From Calycina herbarum (taxonomy: Eukaryota; Ascomycota; Leotiomycetes; Helotiales; Pezizellaceae): a stretch of 64,000 nucleotides of DNA. Positions 46,239 to 57,868 of the stretch are shown piece by piece. Position 1 is the stretch's first letter, and each line of letters begins with the position of its first letter. The stretch is from positions 372,001 to 436,000 of the forward strand of contig LLEY01000004.1 in assembly GCA_001414485.1 (NCBI GenBank), read 5' to 3'. Position numbers and translations under genes: made by a program. The notes beneath the pieces are model-generated. The model did not search any database. It worked only from the letters and a program-made list of their open reading frames with translations, and was not told the origin of the DNA.

Positions 46239-49200
46239 AGGAGAATGTTGAGTTGGTTGGGGGTGGTGAAGTGTGGTGGATGATTTGTACCATTCGTTTG
46301 CGTCTCTTTCCTGGCTTGACCTGCCTGGGTCTTGCTTGGTCCGATTTGGCCTGGTTTGGAGCCTGATAGAGAGATGTGCGCAAGGCAAGACTTCTGTTTT
46401 TCGAGGGACGGACGATGAAAAATGAGATATGATAGATTATTGCGTAGAGTTATACGGCCAGGTCAGCCTGGTATACTGGGCGTTTTTTTGTTTGTTTCAA
46501 TAGGTGGAAATAAAAATAGAATTACAAACTTTCTTCCGCTTTTGAGTGAGTGTGTGGCGGATGCGTGAAGGGTCAGAACGGTGTAGAAAGTGTAACCAAG
46601 ATGGCGAGGAATACCGAAAGCTCTGGCGGATCCACAGAGCATTATATGAGCGAGGTCGATTTCCCCATTCGTTCGAACATTTCTCCCTCGGTATGCGAGG
46701 TTATTTAGAGGCGAGCGCCTTGATCTTGATTTGGGGGTATATAGTGAGGAGGTGTTAAATAGAGAAGTAACTATGAGTAAAGCAAGGCAGACACATCGGA
46801 CCCTCTTTCATTGCTCGTCGATTTTTAATTTGGGGATACATATGTAACGATACAATCTACGCGCACCCCTCTTTTTTGCTGAAAGTTTTACTTGAGTAAC
46901 TTGAGTTCTTTCGTTTCATGGAGCATTCTGTTTTGGTGCTGTTTACTTGGGCATTTGGGGTGTCTTTATTTTGCTGTCGGGTTTTGGGGTTGTTGTCGAT
47001 TTGGGTTCTTGCGTTTGTTGCGGGATTTTGGAACGTGGGGTATATTCTGGAGCGAGGTTATGGGTGTGAAGAGATGGAGGTTCTTGGGATGTGAAGAGGT
47101 GGATTGTGATGTAGGTATGTGGGTCACACGCAACCATAAGAAACTCGTGCAGACATGCTGGACGTTCGTAATAAAACCTTTCATTGAGTTAGTGTGTTGG
47201 TATTTATGTTGAAGGTGAGAGAATTGGGGGATGCTCTGTGAACTTTCGAGTATAGAAATAGTCAAGGGGAAATTGAAATTTATTTTGAGAGGGGTTGGAT
47301 GGATTGAAAGGTTAGTTTCTTTTTGAGGAAGAGAGGAGGCTTATAGGGTATAGGTATATGTAAAGTAAGAGAGAGAGGGGTGGTGGGATGTAATGGGTGG
47401 GCGCCTTGACATCACGTTGGTTTAACTAGGTGAGAGAAGATCCAGTTTGAACCTCATCCAAGGTCCGATATAAATAGAAAAGTAGCTTAGTTCAAAACAA
47501 AGCATAACTACAACAACCAATAGCGAGAATATTAGGGGGAAGATCGAATTTTGAAGAAGAGGCTGAGAGCTTTCTTCACGCTTTTATAAAGAGATATGAA
47601 AGAAGTTTCATAGTATCATATAGAGGTTTAGTGATTTTGTAACTGCATATAACTCTTTGCAGTCTTCCCCGGGGGGGGGGTTCTCGCTCAGATTATTTCT
47701 AGCCCTAAGCGACGAAGTGTCACGTAACTCCTTGAGTCGAGACATGATAATTCAGAGCACCCGCTTTTTTGTTTGCTGATCTAAAAAAGGAAGCTTAGTC
47801 TACCTTTCAAGAAGACTGAAGGTAAGTAGTCCTTTGCCCAAGATAGCATGGGAAGTCTTTGAGAATTCTAGGAGAATCACATCCTGAATGAGTAAAATAA
47901 AGTAACCAGCAAATTGTGTGTCAAGCTCGAAAAATCAATGACGACTTACTCTAACTGCTATATATGCATGCTTTCTATGCCATTCTTCCATTTGATCCAT
48001 CATCACCTTCCTCACCTTCCTTTAAAACACGGATTTATGCAAGACGACCCTCTATAAATTTAGAAAAGCCAGCCGAATCTTCTAAAACAAACCCGTGGAA
48101 GAATACGAAGTCACTTATACTGCAATTTGGTGAACTGTTGATTCGAATTAACCATAGTGAAGAATCACGTCTGGATGAAGAAACGACTGGTATATTACTA
48201 GAGTTGATCTAATTATATCTATTATTAGATCTCAATTCTAAAAGAAGAGACCGCAGAGCTTCAAAACGACAGTATAGGTAAATCGATAGTGGTATTTCAA
48301 CTTATTAAGCTCAGTGACAACTAAATGGTTTTATTTTTAACATATAATACCTCGCTACTAAAAGAGCGATATCAAATTCAATAGTCTTATCCCACTCTTA
48401 TATCCGCAAAAGATACTCCTAGTACGTCTCCGTTGATATCGAGAAGTTATATAGCTCTTAGAATGGCTAGTTGTAATATTCTAACCTAGCTCTTCTAAGA
48501 GTCGGAGTTCGGTTAAATTAGTATACTAATAGTGACTATTTCTAAATAATATCTCTAAGTAGGATTCCAAGTATATATATTCTAAAGATATTTCCAAAGA
48601 AATTCCTGAAAGTAAACATATCTAAAGTGAAAGTAATATTTCCGAAGTATTATTTCCGGCCTAATATCTCCGAATCAGATAAGTCCAAGATATATTCCCA
48701 AACGATAATTCCAAGTAAATATCTCCGAACAAAGATATCCGAGCTTATTTCCGAGCAGTTTATCTCTAAAGTATTTATTTCCGAGTATATATTTCCGAGC
48801 AAGTGAGTTAATTCCAAGTAAGTATTTCCGAGATACTTCTAAGTAAGGTTTCTAGTAAACAAATCCACGTCAATAATAGAAAAATACTCTATAAGCTCGG
48901 ATATAATACTTTAATATAGCTTACATCTGCTCATATTTTTCGTATATTTTTGCGACCCTCTGATGTTATGTTATACACGTTGCCGCTTTTCATAGAGTAG
49001 CCTATTTAATACCACTTCTAATTTCTACAAGGTGCTTGTCAAGAAGAAGATTTCCAGAACCTCATAGCGAAGTAGTTAGGGATTACACCTTCCTTCCTAC
49101 TCTAAAAAAGACATAAATTTGTACAAAGAAGTCGGGGGTTATTCCAAACAAAGCTCCTCAAAAAATCCATAGAAAATGCTAACGATTTTTCATTTTCCCT

Positions 49201-49250
49201 TCAAAAAGATACCACTCGAACCAAACTCTTTTTAAAGGGAATGAAGGGAT
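46239..49250. other. Gene-poor stretch after AMP deaminase
   Basis: 3 kb with no recognisable gene. GT-rich to about 47.4 kb, then increasingly AT-rich, ending in the degenerate TTTCCGAGTA-type repeat field (48540-48870). Confidence 0.5.
48540..48870 (+). repeat. AT-rich degenerate short tandem repeat (TATTTCCGAGTA-like)
   Basis: Words such as tatttccgagtatatatttccgagcaag, aatatctccgaacaaagatatccgag and tatttccgagat recur every 16-25 bp for about 330 bp, separated by A/T runs. The CCGA core is kept while the flanks vary. No coding potential. Confidence 0.7.
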
Positions 49251-49274
49251 GCTCTACTGGACTACTGGACTACT

Positions 49275-49286
49275 GCTCCAGCTCCA

Positions 49287-49320
<34 letters not shown>
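49275..49320 (+). repeat. Hexanucleotide microsatellite (GCTCCR)n
   Basis: About 7.5 copies: two GCTCCA then five GCTCCG and a partial copy. GC-rich inside AT-rich DNA. Open in several frames, giving spurious Ser-Arg or Gly-Ala repeat ORFs. Confidence 0.95.
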
Positions 49321-49469
49321 TTGATGTGGAAAGAGGAGAAGCAAGGACTTCTAGATACTCGCTCGTTACACGAGAAGGCACACGGCAGAACAAGGTCGAC
49401 GTATGCAGTAAGAGAAATAATGCAACTTGAGTTCGAATAAGTATGAAATAAAACAAAATACTCGACAAC

Positions 49470-52400
49470 AAGCAAAAATTCGACAGTACTGTAACTCTAA
49501 CAAAAGACCCAAGGGGATAGATTGTATTTCTATGACGGTTAAAGAACACACCAAATGCCTCAAATAAAACAGCCCAAAGAGACTCATGAGCTGGATGATG
49601 AGTGGGTCATTCACAGACCTGAAACCATAGGAATTCAATTCTCCGAGGACGATACTTTTGGCTTCACTAGAAAACGAGACCTCTGCAATTGTATATGAGG
49701 AACTGGGAATTCTGCTTTCATGCCCACCCAAAAAATTAGAAAGGGGGAGAAGTTCCTCCAGAGAATTTTAGTATTGCTCCAAACAAGCGAAAACCCTTTA
49801 TATCCCCAGAAAATCCAGAGCAGACACCAACTATTTTCCGCTTCCACTTCAGCAGATCACGATCCCAAGCCATCTTGAAAGGGAAGCTTCACTCAAATAT
49901 CGCAATCGCTTGTTAGAACCGTTCAGTGTATGGTTAATGCAATTCCCTTGTTCAAAAGACACAGTATCTAAAACCACTCAGTCCAAGAAAGGATCATTAT
50001 AAAGCCGCCAGCTACAGTCATTTGATCTATCTAGAGATATCTCCCATATCTACAATATCGAGATCCTGAACCGAGTTTCTTCACGTTGGCATTGAATACA
50101 CGAAAAGATAGCCAACCAAAATGCAACTTCCGAGACCACTTTTGGGAGTAGCCAAAAAGAAGATGCTGAGAAATGTTCAAAGGAGGAGTCCATTGGATCT
50201 TGAGTAAGACAAAACGAAATGGACTTCGTGAAGCCCTTGCTATTTGGTTCGATGCCAAACTTCCAAAAGACCTCCCCAAGAAGAGGGCAACTAGAGTGAG
50301 ATATGACCAATGGCAAATCCTAAACAAGCGGCCTATCCTTGAAAAAGGGAGTGAAACAGAAAGTAAACCGAGCAAGATGAAGAGATTCGACAACAACAGA
50401 AATAACGGGAGTAAATCTAACACAACCCTGCCCCCGCGCCCCCCTAAAAAGACACAAATTACAAATACGAGATTCTAGCAAATATGACACCCGTGGAGGA
50501 AAATACCATAGATTGCTAATTGAGGCCGTCAAGATTCCCAAACGAGAAAGCAAGGGTATAAAACCCATCTCAGTGACCACTTGTGCTGCGTCTCGGCGTA
50601 CAGGCTTCTTCGAATACCTTCTCTGTGACTACCAGAAGAAAACTGAATTTTCCCACGTCGTAATCAATCTATTCAAGAGAAACAGAAATCAGTCATAGGG
50701 TTACTTCGGCGAGATATATGACTTCTAGGGAGGAGACTGAAAGTTTTCGCATCAAAGAACGGACTTAAAAAAAACTCGAACCGTTCTTGTGTTCTTCATA
50801 CTAGAGGCCTCACCTTGAAGACAAATTCATAGTACCAGTAGATGGAAAGTTATGCTACTGTTGAGAAGAATAATAGCAAGAATTCAAATCTCTTAGGTAC
50901 CTATTCCTTATTCTCACTGGAAGCTCCTTCTTATGTCTCTTCCTCTTTCTCCCTCGAATTCTAGAAGATCACCAAATAATCGGTGATCTCATGATTCCTC
51001 AAAGTCCCGCGTTCTCGTTTACTCTTGGAGAATGAAATAAAACCAAAGAACTTAAAGGAAAGGAATGATAGATTCGAAAACAAGAGAAACCACGACGCTA
51101 AATTCACTGGTGCCTTGTACACAGTGCTGACTTGGATTTTTATTTTATTTTATTTTTGCCGGTGGTTACGAGCCACTTTGAGACTCACAAACCCACTATT
51201 TCACAAGACTACTGCGTCTTGGAGACTTATCGACTGTGGAGCTTAATCTGAGCTGATTCTAGTGACTAGATGCCTTCGGCTAAAAACAAAGGAGTAACAA
51301 GGTACATAAAATGTATCAATTAATTTAGCCAATCACGCCAGGCAAGTAAAACCTCGAATTTTAAGAAACGAAGAAACCTTCCTCCTCCATAATGCAGATT
51401 CCAAAGCCTACGACGAATAATAAGAACGAGTAGATAGACCTGACATTATATGAGCGTTTAGTTACGATTAACTGACGTACTGGGGGAAGGAAGGAAGGAA
51501 GGAAGGAAGGAAGGAAAGATGGAACCCTTTAACTTTACTGGCATTCAAAAAATCTAGGAGAGGAAGTTGGGACACCTTTTTTCCCCAAGCCAACTACCTA
51601 AGTGGCAAGCAGAAATAAGTTCATGGCTTCCATGAAAACCAATTAAATTGAATAAAAAACACGCTTTGGAAGTAGCAATTGAAGGCTTAAAGCAAGTGGC
51701 TAAAGAGAAGTTCACTACAATGAGACAAATCATCTTAACGTCATAGATTCACCTCTCTCTCAAATGTCCGAAAAGTTGAACCAACAAATTCTCATTGCCG
51801 GGGTATCAGGAGGAGGGGGATTGCACCCACTTCCGCATTCTCGCTTACTCAATACCTAACATCACATATAAAAATGATGGGTTTTCTCCTAGGGTCGACG
51901 ATCTATGCCTTTAGATGATAACTTCCCGTGCCAAAGGTATGGCTGTATTGACCTATGCACTAGGAGCCATTTCTTTTGAAAATGACAACGCGACGATAGA
52001 CCTTGATGGGAGTAACTGAGATTAATAAGGAAAGCAAAGGGCTAGAGGGTCATTAAAGAAAAGTGAAATAAGAAGAAATAAAAGATTCGACAACAACAAA
52101 AGAAAAGAAAGTAAACACGAGACAACCCCACCACCAGACCTAATATAAAACACTTCCAGGAAAGCATAAAATGGGAATCTTGTATAACATAGTAAAGGAG
52201 AAATCATAGATTAGCAATTGAGGCCGCGAAAGAGCAAAGAGAAATCCAGTCTCGCGAAGTCAGGGTGACATCTTTTTCTGATACCTTCTTCGTAACTACC
52301 ATTTCAAGTATTTTACCACAAGGAATAACAATATCCTCCACTCGTTACTCGTCAAGCTGCCGATGATATACTGGATGGAATCTCAACCTCATCGACAACC

Positions 52401-53330
52401 GCACATTATCTGAAACTTCTCGCTCCGACCCACGGGGGAACCATTATAAATAAATTCTCCAGGCTTCAGCTCACTTGAGCTTTGTGGGTGCGATTATACC
52501 GAGTCAACTTTTTCAGTTTCGAGGTCGGCATCCTCGTTGGGATCAACCGTATGTAAGGGTGGCCAACAGAAGGAGTAACTCCAAACGGGCCTTCCGTGAA
52601 CACTCAAGGGTAAAATGAATTGAATGAAAGGAGAACAAAACAAAAAGATTCGACAACAAGAGAAGACTCGACAATAAATCTGAATTCCCCCCCTAACTAA
52701 ACAGCAGACGAAGATGAAACAAAAACATGCGAATAGCAACCACAAATATCTGGAGGAGACCCTTAGAAAATACCTAGTCACGACCAAGTAACGTCGAACC
52801 TTCGCTCCGTAATTCTGGGAACCATTACTTCACTAACAATCAGAATCGTATAGAGAAGTAGTCAAGAATTCTGCTTTTCTCCCCTTCGCCTTCCTATGTC
52901 ACTTCATCACAAACAAAACAAAACGCAACATACCCCGTAGACCCTAGGTTTTTCGATTCATTTTCATAAAGAGCTGTTTTCCTTTAGCAGTGCTGGGACG
53001 AAGTAACTAATATCCCTGGACCAATTTCTGGAGGTTTTGACCGAGTGGGCGTTTTCGAAGATTAAATTCCGTTTAGCCCTAATTGAATTTAATGAATTCT
53101 TCAAGCTATCTGGACAGTACCAGTAACTCAAGGATGAGATAATCAAACACTTTGGATTTACCCAGTTGTTTCCTAGATTACCGACAAGGCGAAGGAACAG
53201 AGGTTACTGAGGTTAATGAAGAACTCGATTAAACCTGTAAAAGTATCTTAAAACCAAAAAAAATCAGTAAAAAATTCGAAATGAAATCGAATGAAATAGA
53301 GAGACTCGACGGCAGAAGAATAAACAAAAG
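49470..53330 (-). repeat. Left degenerate ~0.7-kb repeat array (inverted relative to the right array)
   Basis: A word TTCGACAACAA / ACTCGACAA recurs on the plus strand at about 49478, 50386, 51070, 52087, 52648 and 53305. On the minus strand this reads TTGTTGTCGAATCTTTT, matching the core of the right array (59.4-63.3 kb). Intervals are about 560-1020 bp. A copy of the second right-array motif is faintly visible at about 49555-49590. Otherwise no gene is recognised in this 4-kb stretch. Confidence 0.5.
51486..51516 (+). repeat. (GGAA)n microsatellite
   Basis: About eight GGAA tetranucleotide copies in a row in gene-free DNA. Confidence 0.95.
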
Positions 53331-53409
53331 GAAATACAGGCCCTTTCACCCCCAAAAAGCAAGACAAACAGGGTCGAAATCAACACTTCTCATTTTCAGT
53401 ATAAGTAAT

Positions 53410-53885
53410 AAGTAGAGTAGAGTAGAGTAGTAACTACTACTCTACTCTACTTAAGGGATTTTAAGTACTACTCTACTCTACTCACTACTACTCGAGTAGT
53501 ACTCTAGAGTAGTGGAGTAGTGCGGGCCGGATCGGGCCAGGGCCCAGGGTGGTATCGGAGTGGCGTTCCGGGGCTGCCTAGGAGCTTAAGCGAGATCTTC
53601 TTTCTACTCTGTCTACTACGTAACTTCTCTAATAATAGTCTTGATAGATTAGCTATTAATTATATAATTATAAAAAGAAGTTTATATTATATATAACTAC
53701 TAATATTACTATTAATAAGCTTTATAAGCTCTATAAATGCAAATATATAAATATTACTAAGACTACTCAAGACTACTCGAGTAGTCTTAAGTCACTACTC
53801 TACTCTACTCATCCGACCCGCTACTCATACTCTACCCTACTACTCAAGAGTACTACTCGAGTAGTAGTGAGTAGTTGAGTAGTTT
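53410..53885. mobile_element. AGTAG-rich palindromic element with ~55-bp inverted repeats
   Basis: Inverted repeats face each other at about 53478-53533 and 53811-53873. Both arms read ACTCACTACTACTCGAGTAG, then TACTCT, a GAGTAGT core and GCGGG-CGGAT. They enclose about 280 bp, GC-rich at left and strongly AT-rich at right, with no ORF. Simple CTACT repeats border both arms. The structure fits a MITE or foldback element; target duplications are obscured by the repeats. Confidence 0.6.
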
Positions 53886-54442
53886 GTGTTCACACTGCTC
53901 ATTTTCCAACTTTCGACAACGGTTTGAGACTTCCAGGGGGTCGGTCTAAAGGAGAGCAATGGAGTTGAAATCCCAGAAGCCCCATGTGAGAGAAATTGAA
54001 AAGAGGTGATTATTTTTGTGGAAAGCAAAGAAGTATCATCCAGGCCTTTTTGAATGCGGGACGACTCCCCTCGGGCACATAATTCTTCGGACTGATTCGC
54101 GATTCTGTTGTTATGAAAATGAACTGAAAAATTGAGGGTAAACAGAACAACGCATCTCTCCACATAGAAATTCACCAGAACAAGAAAATTAAGCTTCAGT
54201 AAAGAATAAAAAACGAGGATCATGAGGATATATCCAAAACCAGGAAGTGACACATTATGCGAGTGAAAAAAGAATATGCAATAAGAGAACTGGAGTATTA
54301 GGGCTTCCAACGCTCAGTACAAGCCACAAGCCACAAGCGAAGCAGACAAACCCAAATTCCCATACGCCAGTCACCCCTCTATGAACATGCTATACACACA
54401 AAAAGTTCTCAATGAAAGGTGCCTCCTATCCAAATTCTACAA

Positions 54443-55579
54443 TCATGAGATAGCCTCAATCGTCTCGTCATCCTTCCCGACATTTCTTCTGCGCACCTCG
54501 GTCTCGTCGAGATCTATCTTGACTTTGCCGTTGGCTGTGCTCTTCGAGGAAGAGGTCTTCAATTTCCTTCTCTCTTCCTTGGGTGGCTGGAATCTCTTTC
54601 GGACTGTCTCGATCATCTTGCCGAACCAGTAGAAGTTTAGGGTGTTGAGGATGATGTTGCTTCCGAGGTAGGTGAAGGCGAGCCAGAGAGGGACGTATTC
54701 CTCGCCTGCGAATCGCATCATTGGGCTGTGAATTGGCGCAGCGCTGTGTCCGGCTGCGGCATCGAGTCCAGCAGCTGTGCCGTTGTTGAGCGCATCGAAA
54801 TGGATATTTGCAGCGGCTGGTTTGTGGTGAACAGCTGCCCAGACATCTTGGTAGACTCGAACGGATTGGTATGTACCCCACACCAAACGGCAAGAGAAGA
54901 AAGTGGCCAGCAGCATGATTCCGTTATACAATTGTGGCTTGGATCCCGTCATGTCGAGTTTATCGAAGAACCAGTGGAAATTGAGGAAAGGGGAGGAGAG
55001 CTCGTATAGGATAAAGGTGCAGCCGTAAAAGTTTACGAAGGGTCTCTGAACACAGTATTAGCAAACATTGATGCATTTCCTCGCGGGAAAACTTACAAAG
55101 CCAAAGGAAAAGACTATCAGCGCACTCAACGCATGGGCAAGCATGCCTAATCCAAAGAGTCTGACATTCTGCAAAGTCACCACCAAATCCCACAGAAAAT
55201 AGCCCGCAGCCATTCCCTGAATCATTCCCGCAGCACCGGTATAACCCCAAACCCGTTCCAGCGCGTTCATATTCTTCCGCTCCTCATCAGCGTACATGAC
55301 CCATAATGCTAAGGCGTTGATGACTGTGCTCTGGCAGAGCGACACCACATGGACGTCCCAGTTGATCTTTCGCTCGGGAGAAAGCTTTGCATATTTGACG
55401 GGGAATATTTTCCTGGATATCCAAGGGGCGAAGGCGATGTTGATAAAGTAATAGGCAAAAAAGGACCCCAGGACTTCGTGGACGTGGAGTGGGAGTGTTA
55501 CCAGCCCAGTGTAATCGGCGAAAGGCTGAACGGCCTTGCTCAACCACGGTATTGGGGGGATTGGAAAAGGATCGTGCAT
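54443..55579 (-). CDS. TLC-domain polytopic membrane protein
   Basis: Two exons, 55579-55097 and 55045-54443, phase 0; 361 residues. Starts MHDPFPIPPIPWLSKAVQPF. Several membrane helices follow with the TLC-type features HVVSLCQSTVINALALWVMY, GYFLWDLVVTLQNV and a His in LAHALSALIVFSFGF, then NFHWFFDKL in the second exon. TLC proteins include ceramide synthases and TMEM56/TLCD lipid-handling proteins; the lengths and motifs here resemble the TLCD4 group rather than Lag1 synthases. A final basic tail (KEERRKLKTSSSKS) would be cytosolic. The frame is open for 78 more codons upstream from 55813, but that part is Ser-rich and unlike the family, so the internal ATG was chosen. Confidence 0.85.
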
Positions 55580-56118
55580 CGTGAGGTAGGAGGAGGAGGA
55601 GGAGGAGGTTGACGATGTCTGCGAGCACGCTCCCGGGGAGTAACAATCTGATGCGGAGGGTAAAGTATTGCTCTCCTGCTGTGAGGGAGCAAGACAGGAT
55701 TTAGGTGTGAAGCAGGAAACGGAGTCGGCTCGGAGTTGTAGAGTAGAATGACGCTTTACGAGAAGAGGGACAGGCAGAGGGACCAGTAGCGTAGCGAGGC
55801 TAAATCCCAACAACTTCGGCGCCCATACCGCTTTCGGTCAAGCTCTTTCAGGGGTATTTATGAATTTATTCACAATGAATGCCAAATGAAGCTTTTGATA
55901 AACAAAACAATTCACCGAAAACTTCATCTTGACGACGACTGATTCACTTCCTTTTATTCTATTCATCTACAGGCGCTAGCACAACCTAATGACTTGTGTA
56001 TTAGCTGCATTCACACGTGCTATGAGAGTTAGGCTGCCACGTGAGTCAGGATTGGAGATAGCATCACAATCATCATCATGCAACCTGAATGGGCGCAGGT
56101 GGTGGTGCAGCGTGATAC
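55580..56118. other. Intergenic between the TLC gene and the amidohydrolase
   Basis: TLC promoter plus amidohydrolase 3' flank. Contains an in-frame upstream extension of the TLC ORF at its left side; otherwise nothing is seen. Confidence 0.4.
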
Positions 56119-57640
56119 TTATTGCGGGCTGACCACTTGCCCTTGAAATATTGTTGTTCTTTCTTGTCCTGCATCATTTACCAGCGCTTGGGTAGTCTTC
56201 CTAGCCCTGAATGACCCAGAAGTTGTTGATTTGCTACCAAAAACCACCAAATCTGCTGAATTACCTACAGCTAGTGTCATATCCTTTGCTGGTGAGCAAC
56301 TCAACCCGATGGCATTTCTAGCCCGACTTGTCACACATTGCTGTTTACTCATTTAGCATTCTCACTTTCTTTATCTTCAAGGCTAGAGGCTCAAGGCAGC
56401 CTTGAACTTACCAGCAAGAGGTCCGCATCGTCTTTCGTTCCGGCCTGATATATGCCTACTCCAAGACTCGCAAGGCTGAGTGGATCACAACTGCCATGTG
56501 GTGTAAAGGCATTGCCAACATTGTTGGCACCTATAGCTGCATTCAAACCATATTGTTTGATAATTTGTGGAACTTGAAGTGTACCTCGTACCCTTTCACC
56601 CCTATCAGATCCATCTTTCGGCCTCCCCATCATGAAAAGATCTGAGGTAGGAAGTCCCACGAAAGAAACTGGAAGGTCGCCAATCTTCTCCTTCAAGTCT
56701 AACCACTCGCTACCATTGAAAAGTGTCAGGCGAGTGCAGTGACCAAAGACGACGGTTCTAAAATCCGGAGATCCTGGGTTTGAAGGCCATCCCATCGTGC
56801 GCAGAAGTCCGAGAGCCAAAGGTATCAGACTTGGCTCTTCCGGGTCCAGATTATAATCGATATGGAAATCCAAGTGTAAACCATACTCCTTCGCAAGCAT
56901 AATAGCAAATGAGATATTCGATATCCGTGTCTCTGGTCTTGGGTCTTCAACGTAAGGCGTGGATCCAAACACTTCAACTCCGGGTTTTGCTGCCGCTTCA
57001 TGGAGAAGCGCTTCCATTCGAGGTCCTTTATTTCCAATAAATATTGGATCCTGGGCGAAGACGCAAATCTGGATATAGCAGATATCGCTGAACTTCTTTT
57101 TGAGAGCCAACCCGGCATTCAGACACTTCATTTCAACTACTAAATCCACTTCCACGAAGGCTCTTATATGTGTAACGCCGTATTGGATACTTTCTTCGAT
57201 CAAGGCCTGGCCTCTTTCCATGAGGTCATCATGTTCAAATCGACTCTTTGCTTCGCCTGGGAGAAGAGTTAGAAACGCAACATCCTAAAGATATAAACAA
57301 ACGAGCATATAATTGACCATACTGCTTGAATTTGGACAGATTCAGACTCACTCGTGAGCTTCATAGCTTCCGCGAAATCGCCAGCTTTGATCTCCAAATC
57401 TGAATACTTGGGATGAGAGAGCAAGAAACATTTGTCGAGATGGATATGGGGATGACAAAGACCTGGTGCTACAAATTGAATTCCCCCTGAACTTGAGTCT
57501 TTGGTGGACTCGACTATTGATTGTATCTTCTTATCTTGACAACAAAGGTCCCATCGAGTATTTGGAGGCTTGCCAGCCATGTAAACGCCATTGAAATTTA
57601 GTGGGGGATTTGGGCTTGGGTTTGCTTCTTGAGATGCCAT
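56119..57640 (-). CDS. Metal-dependent amidohydrolase (cytosine-deaminase-like)
   Basis: Three exons, 57640-57352, 57256-56412 and 56340-56119; 451 residues. The N-terminal metal site is PGLCHPHIHLDKCF (HxH, with the HLDK of cytosine deaminase-type enzymes) near residue 65. Further conserved parts: THIRAFVEVD, LHLDFHIDYNLDPEEPSL (third His ligand), VVFGHCTRLTLF (fourth His), a family Asp region in GANNVGNAFTPHGSCDPLSL and a C-terminal beta-domain with NSADLVVFGS. Members deaminate cytosine, isoguanine or related heterocycles, or hydrolyse N-alkyl amides; the substrate is not assigned. Length is normal. Divergent from COG8 with only 228 bp between starts. Confidence 0.86.
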
Positions 57641-57868
57641 TACGATAGTCTATAAATATGAATAATGTGAAACAGAAGCAAGTATAAACATAACAATTAG
57701 ATTTAATTTGAGTTGTAAGGAAGGTGTATGAAGTGAAGATGTTGGCGGGGTCATGGAATATCTTCGGATACACTGTTTTCAGGGACCTTCAATTGCTAGC
57801 GAGCTTGAGAACACAACTCAACAACACCAAGCTCTAGATCTCGTAAACAGAGCCAGCATAGCGCAATA

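Noticed and set aside
49262..49549. Ser-Arg and Gly-Ala repeat proteins
   Set aside because: They are the alternative frames of the GCTCCR microsatellite, with nothing protein-like around them.
55580..55813. 78-residue N-terminal extension of the TLC protein
   Set aside because: In frame and stop-free, but Ser-rich and unlike the family; the internal MHDPFPIPP start fits better. Not excluded without transcript 5' ends.
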